A stretch of DNA of 64,000 nucleotides, from the NCBI GenBank assembly GCA_036704125.1, contig DATNQI010000070.1:1-64000 (forward strand), read 5' to 3'. The DNA comes from Pantanalinema sp. Lineage in GTDB: Bacteria > Cyanobacteriota > Sericytochromatia > S15B-MN24 > UBA4093. This document shows positions 55,892-64,000 of this stretch, one piece after another (the stretch's first letter is position 1; every line of letters starts with the position of its first letter). The translations under genes and the position numbers were made by a program. The notes beneath the pieces are model-generated. The model was not told the DNA's origin and did no database searches. It saw nothing but the letters and a program-made list of their open reading frames with translations.

Positions 55892-57136
55892 TTACCCCTC
55901 GACGGGCGTCGCGTTGAGCCGGGCCACGGGGCCCAGGAGGGTGTAGGCCGCCGCCACGGCGAAGCAGCCCGAGGCCAGGCCCAGGGCCAGCCGAAGCCCG
56001 ATGAAGTCCGAGAGGCTCGTCAGCACCAGCCCCGCGACCGGCATCAGGCCGAAGGTGGCAAGGCCTGCGATCGAGGAGACCCGCCCGCGCAGGTGGTCCG
56101 GCGCCCGCTCCAGCATGGTGGTGTTGGCCAGCCCGAAGAAGGTCGAGCTCGACACGGCCAGCAGGGCGATCAAGGGGGCCGCCATCGCGAAGTTGGCCGC
56201 CGCCGAGAGGCCCAACAGCGCGAGCACCATCCCCGTGCAGGCGAGCCCGATGCGCCCGAGGCGCTTCTCGCGCGCGACGTTGAGCAGGCCCAGCGCGCCG
56301 CCGAGCGAGCCCGCCCCCGTGATCGCCATCAACAGGCCCATCCCGTCGGGACCGAGGCCCAGGGTCCTGGTCGCGTACAGCGGCATCAGGATGGCGGTCA
56401 GGGGAAAGACGAAGACCGTGTTCGCCGCCATCAGGCCGATCATCGCGAGGGTCATGCGATCGGATCGCACGTAGGCGATGCCCTCCTTCATCCCGCTCGA
56501 TCGCGCGGCCTCCTCGGCCTCGGTCCCCACCGCGCGCGGCTTGAGGGTGGTCAGGGACGTGATGAGCGCGAGGAAGCTCGCGGCGTTGACGAAGTAGGCG
56601 ATCGCCGCCCCGAAGGCCCCGATCACCCAGCCCGCCACGGCGGGCCCCACCAGGCGCGTCGCGTGGAACACCGTCCGGTCCATGGCGATCGCGTCACCGA
56701 TCTCGTCCTTCTCGACCAGCTCAGGCACCAGCGCCGAGACCGCGGGCATCTCGAAGGCCTGCACGACGCCCAGCACGACCGCGATCGCCATCACGTGCCA
56801 CATGGCGACCTTGCCGGTCAAGAGCAGCCAGCCCATGGCCAGGGCGGTGGCGATCTGCACCAGCTGGGCGACGATCAGGATCGCGCGCTTGTCGTGACGG
56901 TCGGCGAAGACCCCGCCGGTCATGGTGAGCAGCAGCATGGGCACGCCCGAGGCGAAGTTGACCAGCCCCAGCATGAAGGCCGAGTGGGTGAGCTGGGCCA
57001 TGACCCAGCCCTGGGCCATGTTCTGCATCCAGGTGCCCGCGACCGAGATGCCCTCGCCGATCATGTAGCGCCGGAAGGGGCCGGGGCGAAGAACGCTCAC
57101 GGCCTTTCTGAATCCGGCGGGCTTTTCGGTGGTCAC
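55892..57136 (-). CDS. MFS transporter, EntS-like exporter type
   Basis: The 414-residue protein has twelve membrane segments and MFS motifs GGVFADRHDKR (motif A, after TM2) and GPAVAGWVIG (TM5). The pattern MIGEGISVAGTWMQNMAQGWV at the start is typical of the DHA3/enterobactin-exporter-like (MFS_3) branch. The cargo is unknown. The start is GTG at 57136. A 16-base direct repeat covers the start region. Confidence 0.9.
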   Translation of the reverse strand: MTTEKPAGFRKAVSVLRPGPFRRYMIGEGISVAGTWMQNMAQGWVMAQLTHSAFMLGLVNFASGVPMLLLTMTGGVFADRHDKRAILIVAQLVQIATALAMGWLLLTGKVAMWHVMAIAVVLGVVQAFEMPAVSALVPELVEKDEIGDAIAMDRTVFHATRLVGPAVAGWVIGAFGAAIAYFVNAASFLALITSLTTLKPRAVGTEAEEAARSSGMKEGIAYVRSDRMTLAMIGLMAANTVFVFPLTAILMPLYATRTLGLGPDGMGLLMAITGAGSLGGALGLLNVAREKRLGRIGLACTGMVLALLGLSAAANFAMAAPLIALLAVSSSTFFGLANTTMLERAPDHLRGRVSSIAGLATFGLMPVAGLVLTSLSDFIGLRLALGLASGCFAVAAAYTLLGPVARLNATPVEG

Positions 57137-57163
57137 AGGGGCTCTCTTTCAGTGGTCACAAGG
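57125..57163. repeat. direct repeat TTC-GTGGTCACA-GG around the MFS gene start
   Basis: Bases 57125-57140 and 57148-57163 match in 14 of 16 positions with a 23-base period. The second copy is in the leader, the first covers the start codon. Possible operator pair. Confidence 0.4.
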
Positions 57164-57211
57164 CTTTGAGGAAACTACCAGGGTAGCACGACCCATGCCC
57201 ATCCTGCCACC

Positions 57212-57220
57212 TGATATGAT
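57212..57220 (+). promoter_or_regulatory. extended -10 TGATATGAT
   Basis: TGA-TATGAT, 37 bases before the STN-domain gene. Confidence 0.45.
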
Positions 57221-57257
57221 GAGGAAAAGCCCGCTTGTTTGGATGAAGGAGGCGGCG

Positions 57258-57599
57258 ATGCGCACGCTCGCGGCGACCCTGGCCATCGGCACCCTCGGCC
57301 TGGCGCTGTGCGCCCCGGCGGCCTCGGCCAACACCCTCACGCCCGACGGGGGCCTCTTCCCCAAGCGCGACAGCCTGTTCATCCAGGCCACCGACCTGCC
57401 CCTTCGCGAGGCCCTCATGCTGATCTGCGACAAGGGCGGCTACAACGTGGCCCTCTCGAGCGAGATCGGGCGCACCAAGGTGGACCTGAACCTGCGCGGG
57501 GTCACCCTCGACGAGGCGTTCACCAGCCTGCTTCTGGCCAACGGCCTCTCCTACAAGAAGAGCGGCAAGACCCTCGTCATCCGCCCCGGCGAGGAGTGA
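57258..57599 (+). CDS. small secreted STN-domain protein
   Basis: The 113-residue protein has a Sec signal peptide (to ASANT). It then has one unit like the secretin/TonB short N-terminal domain: IQATDLPLREALMLICDKGG, VDLNLRGVTLDEAFTSLLLA, YKKSGKTLVIRP. In known proteins this domain precedes a secretin or a TonB receptor; here it stands alone. Start 57258 has AAGGAGG (57246-57252) upstream; ATG 57243 would lack the signal. The TatD-like gene follows 42 bases later. Confidence 0.8.
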   Translation: MRTLAATLAIGTLGLALCAPAASANTLTPDGGLFPKRDSLFIQATDLPLREALMLICDKGGYNVALSSEIGRTKVDLNLRGVTLDEAFTSLLLANGLSYKKSGKTLVIRPGEE

Positions 57600-57626
57600 G
57601 CAGGTGACGGCGAGGGGCGCATTCGG

Positions 57627-57632
57627 TACGAT
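57627..57632 (+). promoter_or_regulatory. -10 TACGAT nine bases before the TatD gene
   Basis: TACGAT followed by nine bases and the ATG, with a weak GTGACG at 57604-57609 as -35 (17-base spacing). Predicts a nearly leaderless mRNA. Confidence 0.4.
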
Positions 57633-57641
57633 AGAAGGCCC

Positions 57642-58403
57642 ATGGGCCACCTGGACTCGCACTGCCACCTCGACTCAAGCGCCTTCGAGCCCGATCGGCT
57701 CGAGGTCGCTTCGCGCGCGATAGAGCAGGGCCTCTCGGATCTGATCGTGCCGGGGGTGACGGTTGCGGGCTTCGAGCGAAAGCCGCTCGCGGTCCCGGGG
57801 CTGCGGCTCCACTACGCCGCGGGCCTGCACCCCGCCTTCGACCACCCCCCAGACGGTCTCGATCGGCTGGAGGCCGCCCTGAAGACCGGGCGCTTCGTCG
57901 CCGTGGGGGAGACCGGGCTCGACAAGCGCTTCATGAGGCCCGAGAGCGAGGCCCTCTGCGCGGCCCAACTCGATCTCGCGTGCGCCTTCGAGCTGCCGGT
58001 GATCCTGCACGTGGTCCACACCCACGAGGCCGTGCTTTCCCTTCTCAAGGAGCGGCCAGGCCTCCGGGGGGTGGTGCACGCCTTTGCGGGCTCGCGCGAG
58101 GTGGCCGGGCGCTACCTGGGCCTCGGCTTCAAGCTGGGGCTGGGCGGGATCGGCACCTGGGAGAGCGCGCAGAAGCTGCGCAAGGCGATCGCAGGCTGTC
58201 CCTCGGACGGCTACGTGCTCGAGACGGACGCCCCGGATCTCTCGCCCGAGACGTGGCGCGGGCGCCGCAACGAGCCCTGCGCGCTCCTGGACGTGGCCGA
58301 GGCGGTGGCGCGGCTGCGCGGAGAAACCACGGAAGAAGTCCTGACCTGCTCGGACGCCAACGGGCGGGAGTTGTTCGGCATCAGTCAGAAAGAGGAGTCA
58401 TGA
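57642..58403 (+). CDS. TatD-family metal-dependent hydrolase
   Basis: The 253-residue protein is a TIM-barrel hydrolase with the family metal sites DSHCHLD, VGETGLD, a His in VILHVVHTH and ETDAPDLSP. TatD proteins act as 3'-5' DNases or on D-aminoacyl-tRNA in different organisms. No ribosome site is obvious, which fits a leaderless message. Its stop overlaps the tcdA start (ATGA). Confidence 0.92.
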   Translation: MGHLDSHCHLDSSAFEPDRLEVASRAIEQGLSDLIVPGVTVAGFERKPLAVPGLRLHYAAGLHPAFDHPPDGLDRLEAALKTGRFVAVGETGLDKRFMRPESEALCAAQLDLACAFELPVILHVVHTHEAVLSLLKERPGLRGVVHAFAGSREVAGRYLGLGFKLGLGGIGTWESAQKLRKAIAGCPSDGYVLETDAPDLSPETWRGRRNEPCALLDVAEAVARLRGETTEEVLTCSDANGRELFGISQKEES

Positions 58404-59182
58404 GGCAGGAACTAGCGGAACGCACCCACATCCTGGTGGGCGAGACCGGGCTGGATCGCCTGCGCTCCGCCCACGTCCTGGTCGCGGGCGTCGGCGGGGT
58501 GGGCGGCGCGTGCGTGGAGGCCCTGGGCCGCGCGGGCGTCGGCACCCTGACCCTGATCGACATGGACGTGGTCGCCGCTTCCAACTGCAACCGCCAGGTG
58601 GTCGCCCTCACCTCCAGCGTCGGTCGCCCCAAGGTCGAGGTGATGGCCGAGCGCCTGCGCGACATCAACCCGGACATCAAGCTGAACCTCGTGCAGGAGC
58701 GCCTCTCGCCGGGCGAGGCCGCGAGCTTCCTTCCCGACGACGTGGACGTGGTGCTCGACTGCATCGACGCCCTCACCTCCAAGGTGGGGCTCATCAAGGC
58801 CGCCCAGGAGCGCGGCGTGTTCGTGGTGTCGAGCATGGGCGCCGGCGCGCGGGTGGACCCGACCCGGGTGAGGGTCGCCGACCTCCTCGAGACCTACGGC
58901 TGTCCCATGGCCACCGCCATGCGCAAGCTCAGCCGCCGGAACGGCATCCTGCCGGGGGTGCGGGCGGTCTTCTCGGACGAGCCCGCCCTTCCGCACGTCG
59001 CGCGCGAGTGGGTGCCCGGCGCCGGCCCCCAGAAGACCGTGAACGGCACCATCAGCTACATGCCGGGGACCTTCGGCTTCTTCGTGGCCTCGGAGGGGAT
59101 CCGCCACCTCCTGGGCGACCTCATCCCGCCCCGCGCGGTGGTGGGGGCGCCGCCCCTGCGCCGCAAGACCAAGCAGGGCTAG
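58400..59182 (+). CDS. tcdA: tRNA threonylcarbamoyladenosine dehydratase
   Basis: The 260-residue E1-like protein has LVAGVGGVGGACVEALGRAG, the ATP site with NCNRQVVALTSSVGR and DCIDALTSK, matching TcdA/CsdL, which cyclises t6A37 of tRNA to ct6A with ATP. No rhodanese domain. Start 58400 follows AGAGGAG and overlaps the TatD stop, so both are coupled. The t6A-forming tsaD gene is in the same window, 4.3 kb further on. Confidence 0.92.
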   Translation: MRQELAERTHILVGETGLDRLRSAHVLVAGVGGVGGACVEALGRAGVGTLTLIDMDVVAASNCNRQVVALTSSVGRPKVEVMAERLRDINPDIKLNLVQERLSPGEAASFLPDDVDVVLDCIDALTSKVGLIKAAQERGVFVVSSMGAGARVDPTRVRVADLLETYGCPMATAMRKLSRRNGILPGVRAVFSDEPALPHVAREWVPGAGPQKTVNGTISYMPGTFGFFVASEGIRHLLGDLIPPRAVVGAPPLRRKTKQG

Positions 59183-59185
59183 GCA

Positions 59186-59222
59186 AGACAGGCCCCGGCG
59201 CGAGTCGCGCCGGGGCCTGTCT
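59186..59222. terminator. bidirectional terminator
   Basis: Perfect 17-base arms starting AGACAGGCCCCGG with a 3-base loop between two convergent genes. Confidence 0.8.
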
Positions 59223-59231
59223 GCAAGAAGG

Positions 59232-60182
59232 CTAGGCCAGGTTGTAGGTGTTCATGATCGAGATCAGCTTGTCGTCGTAGCTGGGGTCCGTGGCGTAGAT
59301 CCCGGTGATGTTGGTGGCGAACGCCTTGGGGTCCTTGTCCTTCTCGTACTGATCCATGGCCTTGGTGTAGTAGGACTTCAGCAAGACCTTGGCGTGCTCC
59401 TCGATCGCCTGGTCGAAGTTCTCGTACTTGGCGAAGTTGGCGTCGATCCGGATCCACTGGCCGTTCTCGTACTCCGAGGTGTTGACCGAGGTGGTGCCGG
59501 CGGGGCCCGAGCCCTTGATGCCGAAGACGTTGTAGCCGCCGATGGCGGACTTGCCCCAGCCCGACTCGAGGGCCGCCTGGGCGAGGGTGACCGCGGCCGG
59601 CACGCCGTACTTCTCTTCGGCGGCCTCGGCGGCGGGGCGCAGGACATCGAAGAACGCTTCCTTGTCGTTCGCCCCCAGCTGCTTGAGCTGCTCGGTGGTG
59701 ACCGAGGCGAGGTTGGAGGCGGGCTTGGCTTCAGGCTTCGGCTCGGGCTTGGGGGCGTAGAGCCACGCGACCATGTCGTGAAGCGAGGAGATCATGGCGG
59801 TGAAGGCCCCGTAGACGGCCTTGGGACCAGCGACGGCGGGCTTGGCGGGCTCGGGGGCCTGGGCGGGCTCGGCGGCCTTGCCGGGGATGGTCAGGACCAT
59901 GCCGGGGTAGATGACGTTCGGGTCCTTGATGACGCCCTTGTTGGCGGCGAAGAGTTCGGGCCAGCGATTGCCGTTGCCAAGCGTCTTCTGGGCGATCTTC
60001 GAGAGGCTGTCGCCCCCCTGGACGGTGTAGGTGCCGCCGCCCGCGCGGACGAAGGTGTCCTGGCCCAGGCTCGGCTCGGCGGCGGGGGGGGCGCCCGCGG
60101 GGGCAGCCACGGCCTGGTGCATCCGACCGAGCAGGGCGCGGTACGTGTTCGTCTGGTTCGTATCGGCTCCCTGGATGGCCAT
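59232..60182 (-). CDS. LysM-glucosaminidase (FlgJ-like wall hydrolase)
   Basis: The 316-residue protein has an unstructured N-terminus, a LysM domain (about 52-98: YTVQGGDSLSKIAQKTLGN, PGMVLTIP), a Pro/Lys linker and a C-terminal glucosaminidase domain (about 170-316) with VTLAQAALESGWGKSAIGGY, whose Glu is the catalytic acid, and NVFGIKG. It cuts wall glycan. Like the M15 peptidase, it has no Sec signal. The start at 60182 fits the domain; the ribosome site is CAGGGAG. Confidence 0.88.
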   Translation of the reverse strand: MAIQGADTNQTNTYRALLGRMHQAVAAPAGAPPAAEPSLGQDTFVRAGGGTYTVQGGDSLSKIAQKTLGNGNRWPELFAANKGVIKDPNVIYPGMVLTIPGKAAEPAQAPEPAKPAVAGPKAVYGAFTAMISSLHDMVAWLYAPKPEPKPEAKPASNLASVTTEQLKQLGANDKEAFFDVLRPAAEAAEEKYGVPAAVTLAQAALESGWGKSAIGGYNVFGIKGSGPAGTTSVNTSEYENGQWIRIDANFAKYENFDQAIEEHAKVLLKSYYTKAMDQYEKDKDPKAFATNITGIYATDPSYDDKLISIMNTYNLA

Positions 60183-60281
60183 TTCCCGACCCCTTTCGCT
60201 AGACGCCCGACCCGGCTGGGTCATTAGCTTTCATATCGCCTGGCGGCTCCCGAGATCCGGTAAAGGCGGCTTGAAGTATTA

Positions 60282-60299
60282 GTTAACCCTTCACTAAGC
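60282..60299. promoter_or_regulatory. putative tandem half-sites GTTAACCC-TTC-ACTAAGC
   Basis: TTAA/TAA half-sites with 11-base period in the gap between the LysM gene and the divergent 60346 gene. 32 bases separate it from TAGGAT (60332-60337). Confidence 0.3.
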
Positions 60300-60331
60300 A
60301 AGCAATCTGTCGGCAGGCCAGGCAGGCATGC

Positions 60332-60337
60332 TAGGAT
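60332..60337 (+). promoter_or_regulatory. -10 TAGGAT eight bases before the start at 60346
   Basis: TAGGAT, eight bases, ATG. Predicts a leaderless message. No good -35. Confidence 0.4.
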
Positions 60338-60345
60338 AAAAGGCC

Positions 60346-60813
60346 ATGAAGACGAAGAAGCAGGCGGCACGTCGTGCCCAGATCCGCAGACGACGCATCT
60401 TCCTCGGGCTATGCCTGGCGGGAATCCTCTCGCTCGGCGCCTGGAGCGTCAAGCGTGCCATTCCCCCCGCGCGCCCCCGCCCCCCGCAGGCCGCCGTCGA
60501 GCGCAACGCCCAGGTGATCCGCCACGCCGCGGCCCTTCAGCAGGCGCTGGACACTTACGCCCGGGCGAACGGCGGCAAGGTCCCCCGCAGCGCCAAGGCC
60601 CTCAGGCGCGAGGTCCTCGAGGGCGACGCCTTCCCCAAGGACGCGGTCCCCATCCGCCTCCTGGACGATGCGAGCGGCGAGCCGCGCGAGGCCGACGTGG
60701 GCGGGCTCGGCTATTCGAGCACCGACGCTCGCCGCTACCGGCTGTACGGGGTCGGCCACGACAGGCTGGGCAAGCCCGCGATCATCATCCAGCTGGGCGA
60801 GCCCCTGCGCTGA
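60346..60813 (+). CDS. membrane-anchored hypothetical protein
   Basis: The 155-residue protein has a very basic N-terminus (MKTKKQAARRAQIRRRR), one membrane segment (FLGLCLAGILSLGAW) and an external domain with LQQALDTYARANGGKVPRSA then KALRREV. That helix-and-loop pattern recalls pseudopilin-like proteins (helix, YaxxNGxxP), but no prepilin cleavage site is present. I cannot name the family. It is followed by a strong terminator. Confidence 0.65.
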   Translation: MKTKKQAARRAQIRRRRIFLGLCLAGILSLGAWSVKRAIPPARPRPPQAAVERNAQVIRHAAALQQALDTYARANGGKVPRSAKALRREVLEGDAFPKDAVPIRLLDDASGEPREADVGGLGYSSTDARRYRLYGVGHDRLGKPAIIIQLGEPLR

Positions 60814-60819
60814 GCAAGA

Positions 60820-60855
60820 CGAATCCCCCGTCCCGGGCCCGGGACGGGGGATTCG
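60820..60855. terminator. strong bidirectional terminator
   Basis: CGAATCCCCCGTCCCGGG and its inverted copy, 18 bases each, between two convergent genes. Confidence 0.8.
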
Positions 60856-60868
60856 TCGTACTTCGGGG

Positions 60869-62350
60869 TCAGTTGGCGACGCGGATCCGGCCGGTGGCGG
60901 GGGGAACGACCGTGGGGTGCGCCTTGATGGCCTCGAGGGCCACGTCGCGCAGCACCACGCCGGTGGGCCGGTAGTTCTTGCCCGTGGCGAAGGCCTCGTA
61001 GCCGTCGTTGCCCTGGGCCAGGTAATCGATGGTGGCGACCTTGTAGTAGCGCTTGGGGTCGAGGGGGACGCCGTTGACGCGGATGTCCGAGGCCTTGCCT
61101 TCCTCGACCGCGAAGGTGACGCCCGAGTACTGGAGCTGGGCCGCGCGCCCCGGGATGCCGGCCGCCTTGTCGATGAAGCCCTTCAGGACGGCGCCGTCCA
61201 CGTCGAGGGTCACCAGGGCGTTGTCGAAGGGGAAGATGGTGAAGACGTCGCCGACCTTGATGGGGCCGGGCTGCAGGGCCGCGCGCAGGCCGCCCGCGTT
61301 CATGATGCCGATCTCGGCCTTGGCCCTCTCGCGCATGATGTCCGCGGTCCAGTTGCCCAGCTCGCAGTCCTTCTTGTACTTGCCGTCGGCCGAGAGGCCC
61401 TTGGGCGCGTCGCCGATGACGACCGCCATCCGCTCCTCGATCTTGTCGTTGTAGGCCTTGACGGTCTCGGCCACCTTCCGGTCGTCGGCGATGTCCTTGG
61501 TGACGGGCAAGAGCTTGCCCTCGTAGGAAACGACCTTGCCGCCGTCGACCTTGAGGTCGAGCTTGCCCACGTACTCGCCCCACTGGAAGCCCTGGACCAC
61601 CAGCGTCCGCCAGTCGCCGTTCACGACCTCCTTCGGCTGATCCAGCTTGGTGTGCGAGTGGCCGCCGACGATCACGTCGATGCCCTTGACCTTGCCCGCG
61701 AGCGCCATGTCCTCGTCCAGGCCGCTGTGCGAGAGCATCACGACCAGATCCGAGCGCTTGCGCAGCTCGGCGGCGGTCTCTTGGGCGACCTTGAGGGGCG
61801 AGACGAAGGTGAAGCCCTTCTGGTTCTGCTTGGCGACCGCGCCCAGGGCGTCGAGGCCGAGCACCCCGAACACGCCGACCTTGAGGCCCCCGCGCTCGAA
61901 GACGTGGGTGCCCACGAAGATGGGCTTGCCGGTCCTGGGGTCGAGCAGGTTGGTCGAGATGAGCTTGAAGTTGCGGTTGGCCGCCTGCTTCTTGAGGTTG
62001 TCCAGCCCGTTGTCCAGGTCGTGGTTGCCCACGGTGGTCGCGTCGTAACCCGCCTGATCCATGGTGAGGTAGTCGGGCTCGCCGGCGAAGAAGTTGAAGA
62101 GCGGGGTGCCCTGGAAGGTGTCCCCGGCGTCCAGGACGAGCACCCGATCGAGGGAGCCCTTGAGCTGGGAGATGAGGGTGGCGCGGCGCGCGATGCCGCC
62201 CAGGTCCTTGCCCTGGCGGGTCTCGTAGGGCAGCAGGTGGTCGTGGGTGTCGTTGGTGTGCAGGATGGTCAGATCGACCGGAGCCGCCCAGGCCGGGACG
62301 GTCGCCGCCGTCCACGCGAGCACCATGCCGATTACGCCGAGTTTACGCAC
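60869..62350 (-). CDS. secreted 5'-nucleotidase/metallophosphatase (UshA-like)
   Basis: The 493-residue protein has a signal peptide (to PAWAAP), a metallophosphatase domain (about 25-260) with ILHTNDTHDHL, LDAGDTFQG, VGNHDLD and VGGHSHT, and a C-terminal 5'-nucleotidase domain (about 300-480) with NAGGLRAALQPG, FPFDNALVTLDV and YLAQGNDGYEAF. It frees phosphate from nucleotides outside the cytoplasm. The start is GTG at 62350 with GAGGAG upstream. A half-site CTTAAG is near 62414, but no second half is clear. Confidence 0.92.
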   Translation of the reverse strand: MRKLGVIGMVLAWTAATVPAWAAPVDLTILHTNDTHDHLLPYETRQGKDLGGIARRATLISQLKGSLDRVLVLDAGDTFQGTPLFNFFAGEPDYLTMDQAGYDATTVGNHDLDNGLDNLKKQAANRNFKLISTNLLDPRTGKPIFVGTHVFERGGLKVGVFGVLGLDALGAVAKQNQKGFTFVSPLKVAQETAAELRKRSDLVVMLSHSGLDEDMALAGKVKGIDVIVGGHSHTKLDQPKEVVNGDWRTLVVQGFQWGEYVGKLDLKVDGGKVVSYEGKLLPVTKDIADDRKVAETVKAYNDKIEERMAVVIGDAPKGLSADGKYKKDCELGNWTADIMRERAKAEIGIMNAGGLRAALQPGPIKVGDVFTIFPFDNALVTLDVDGAVLKGFIDKAAGIPGRAAQLQYSGVTFAVEEGKASDIRVNGVPLDPKRYYKVATIDYLAQGNDGYEAFATGKNYRPTGVVLRDVALEAIKAHPTVVPPATGRIRVAN

Positions 62351-62503
62351 GCGGATCTCCTCATCGTCGGGGATAGACGGGCCAAGCGTCTCTTTTCCAG
62401 CCTGGGACGACACCATCTTAAGCCCGCGCCCCCATGGCTTGCAACCGGCGCGCGTCCCCAGGCGGCGGCGTGGCGGGGTTCGAGCGGGCATTCAGGCCCT
62501 CCG

Positions 62504-62512
62504 TGCTATAAT
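62504..62512 (+). promoter_or_regulatory. extended -10 TGCTATAAT
   Basis: TGC-TATAAT (perfect hexamer), 53 bases before the DUF697 gene. Confidence 0.6.
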
Positions 62513-62565
62513 ACCGGGACCCCGGCTAGCAAGGGGAACCCGGCTTGCAAGAGGAGGACTCGCCC

Positions 62566-63465
62566 ATGGTGTCGCTACCCGCACCCGTTCAAGAGCTCTG
62601 GAATGTCTGGCGGGAGATCGAGGGCAAGGCCGGCCAGCCCATGACCCTGGGCCTCGTGGCCGCCCCGGGCCCCGAGCGCGATCACTGGCGCGACGCCCTG
62701 CTCATCGGCAGCAGCAACGCCGAGCGACTCCATGCGATCGACCCCGACGAAGCGCACCCCGCCGTGGCCGACCTGTACCTGGTGCTGGTGACCAGCAGCA
62801 GCAGCGCGATCGCCCGCGAGATGCCGGCGCTCACGCACCTGGACCGCTCGAAGCTCGCGATCGCCCTGGTCGGCATCCCCGATCACCTGGCGGCCACCCG
62901 GGAGCGCGAGCTGATCCACGCCCTTTCGCTCGACGCCGATCAGGTCGTGCCCGTCGCCTCGCTCAAGGAGCTCGCGGGTCCCTTCGCCCGGGTGCTCTTC
63001 GATCGCTTCCCCGAGCTGGTAATCCCGCTGTCGCGCCAGTTCCCCATCTTCCGCCACGAGGCCGCGTGGCAGGAGGTGCAGGCCACCGCCAAGCAGAACG
63101 GCGTGGTGGGGGTGATCCCCATCCCGGGCGCCGACATGCCCCTGATGACCGCCAACCAGATCAAGATGATCCTTCGCATGGCGGCCATGTTCGACATGCC
63201 CCTCGGCGTCGATCGGGCCCGCGAGCTGCTCGCGGTGGTCGGCGGGGGGTTCGGGCTGCGCACCGCCGCGCGCCAGATCGCCAAGTTCGTCCCGGGGCCC
63301 GGCTGGATCCTGGGGGGCGCCATCGGCTACTCGGGCACGCTCGCCATGGGCAAGGCCGCCCTCGAGTACTTCCGCCACAGCGCCCCCTCGCACCAGGTGA
63401 CGGTCACGACGACCGCCATCCCCGTGACCGACCAGCGCATGAGCGGCACCGAGGGCCCGGTCTAG
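62566..63465 (+). CDS. DUF697-like protein
   Basis: The 299-residue protein has an N-terminal ~130-residue part with a nucleotide-binding-like fold ([24 protein letters not shown]) but no P loop. The second half contains [20 protein letters not shown] and [10 protein letters not shown] with two Gly-rich membrane-like segments ([20 protein letters not shown]), the DUF697 pattern. These proteins often sit with small GTPases; none is here. Start 62566 follows GAGGAGG. Five bases separate it from tsaD, so they are co-transcribed. Confidence 0.8.
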   Translation: MVSLPAPVQELWNVWREIEGKAGQPMTLGLVAAPGPERDHWRDALLIGSSNAERLHAIDPDEAHPAVADLYLVLVTSSSSAIAREMPALTHLDRSKLAIALVGIPDHLAATRERELIHALSLDADQVVPVASLKELAGPFARVLFDRFPELVIPLSRQFPIFRHEAAWQEVQATAKQNGVVGVIPIPGADMPLMTANQIKMILRMAAMFDMPLGVDRARELLAVVGGGFGLRTAARQIAKFVPGPGWILGGAIGYSGTLAMGKAALEYFRHSAPSHQVTVTTTAIPVTDQRMSGTEGPV

Positions 63466-63469
63466 CCCC

Positions 63470-64000
63470 ATGGCCACCATCCTCGCCATCGAGACCTCCT
63501 GCGACGAGACCTCGGTCGCCGTCGTGAAGGACGGGACCGAGATCCTCTCCAACGTCATCGCCTCGCAGATCGACCTTCACCAGCGCTACGGGGGCGTCGT
63601 GCCCGAGGTCGCCTCGCGCGCCCACATGGAGGCGATCGGGGCGACCCTCGAGACGGCGCTCGGCGAGGCGGGAATCGCCTGGGGCGACGTGGACGCGGTG
63701 GCCACCACCTTCGGGCCGGGCCTCCAGGGCGCGCTCCTGGTCGGGCTGATGGCCGCCAAGGGTGCGGCGTGGGCGCGCGGCATCCCCTTGATCGGCGTGC
63801 ATCACCTGGCCGCTCACATCTGGGCCAACAAGATGGCCCACCCCGACCTGCCCCTGCCCTTCCTGTGCCTGCTGGTCTCGGGCGGCCACACCTCCCTGGT
63901 GCGGGTGGACGGCCCCGAGCAGTTCACGACCCTGGGCGAGACCCGCGACGACGCCGCGGGCGAGGCCTACGACAAGACGGCGCGCCTCCTGGGCCTCGGC
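63470..64000 (+). CDS. tsaD: tRNA N6-adenosine threonylcarbamoyltransferase (partial, runs off the window)
   Basis: 177 codons are present, open to the last base. It starts [19 protein letters not shown], the TsaD hallmark, and has [16 protein letters not shown], the iron-binding HHLAAH and LVSGGHTSL. TsaD transfers the threonylcarbamoyl group to A37 of tRNAs reading ANN codons, working with TsaB/TsaE/TsaC. The product is the substrate of TcdA encoded at 58400. The ribosome site is inside the DUF697 end. Confidence 0.96.
   Translation, partial: MATILAIETSCDETSVAVVKDGTEILSNVIASQIDLHQRYGGVVPEVASRAHMEAIGATLETALGEAGIAWGDVDAVATTFGPGLQGALLVGLMAAKGAAWARGIPLIGVHHLAAHIWANKMAHPDLPLPFLCLLVSGGHTSLVRVDGPEQFTTLGETRDDAAGEAYDKTARLLGLG

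Overview
The window is high-GC bacterial chromosome with dense genes on both strands. The cell had an outer membrane: there are TolC-like, beta-barrel and many lipoprotein genes plus an RND pump. Two features point to the cyanobacterial phylum in the wide sense. One is a very frequent octamer GCGATCGC (the HIP1 word of cyanobacteria; about 53 copies by eye). The other is a DUF3370 protein, a family I know mainly from cyanobacteria. No photosynthesis gene is visible and respiration is represented by a cytochrome bd oxidase, so a non-photosynthetic relative (Sericytochromatia/Melainabacteria-like) is my best guess. This is inference, not proof.

Layout. 0-12 kb: a degenerate Wzc/BY-kinase-like envelope protein, metK behind a SAM-I riboswitch, a beta-barrel protein, an M19 dipeptidase, a sugar block (glucose/mannose-6-P isomerase, NDP-sugar pyrophosphorylase, phosphohexomutase) that can supply activated mannose or glucose for the envelope, ddl, a membrane protein, a CBS protein and a secreted Cys-phosphatase. 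12-15 kb: a cluster with a YVTN propeller lipoprotein, a barrel with an N-terminal CGTCGC motif and a Cys-rich secreted protein. 15-18 kb: DUF1622 and cydAB. 18-27 kb: secreted phosphohydrolase and hydrolase lipoproteins, a three-domain ACP/acyl-AMP ligase/acyltransferase, yqhD, a Tyr-rich lipoprotein, yjbQ and a NagZ-like hydrolase. 27-30.6 kb: an orphan hybrid histidine kinase gene followed by gamma-glutamyltranspeptidase.

30.6-35.05 kb is a lower-GC accessory block, nearly free of HIP1, with three small secreted proteins, a DUF6338 membrane protein with its small overlapping partner, and a decayed second copy of DUF6338. 35-42.1 kb returns to core composition: a small barrel, a stand-alone MshEN-like protein and a TolC/adaptor/RND operon. 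That operon ends directly at a truncated 3' part of a tRNA-Gly(TCC) gene, a typical attachment-site scar.

42.2-64 kb: a methyltransferase behind a near-perfect Fur-type box, an M15 peptidase, a HipBA-like module with three operators exactly 49 bp apart, DUF3370, a SNF2 helicase, a DUF255 thioredoxin-domain protein, phospholipase D and glycerophosphodiesterase genes in tandem, DUF2721, an MFS exporter, an STN-domain protein, TatD, TcdA, a LysM glucosaminidase, a 5'-nucleotidase, a DUF697 protein and the start of tsaD, which runs off the window.

Promoters look alike across the window: TTGnnn, 17 bp, TAnnAT. In several genes the -10 lies only 7-9 bases before the ATG, which suggests leaderless mRNAs. 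All positions, counts and family assignments come from reading the sequence by eye; no database search was possible.
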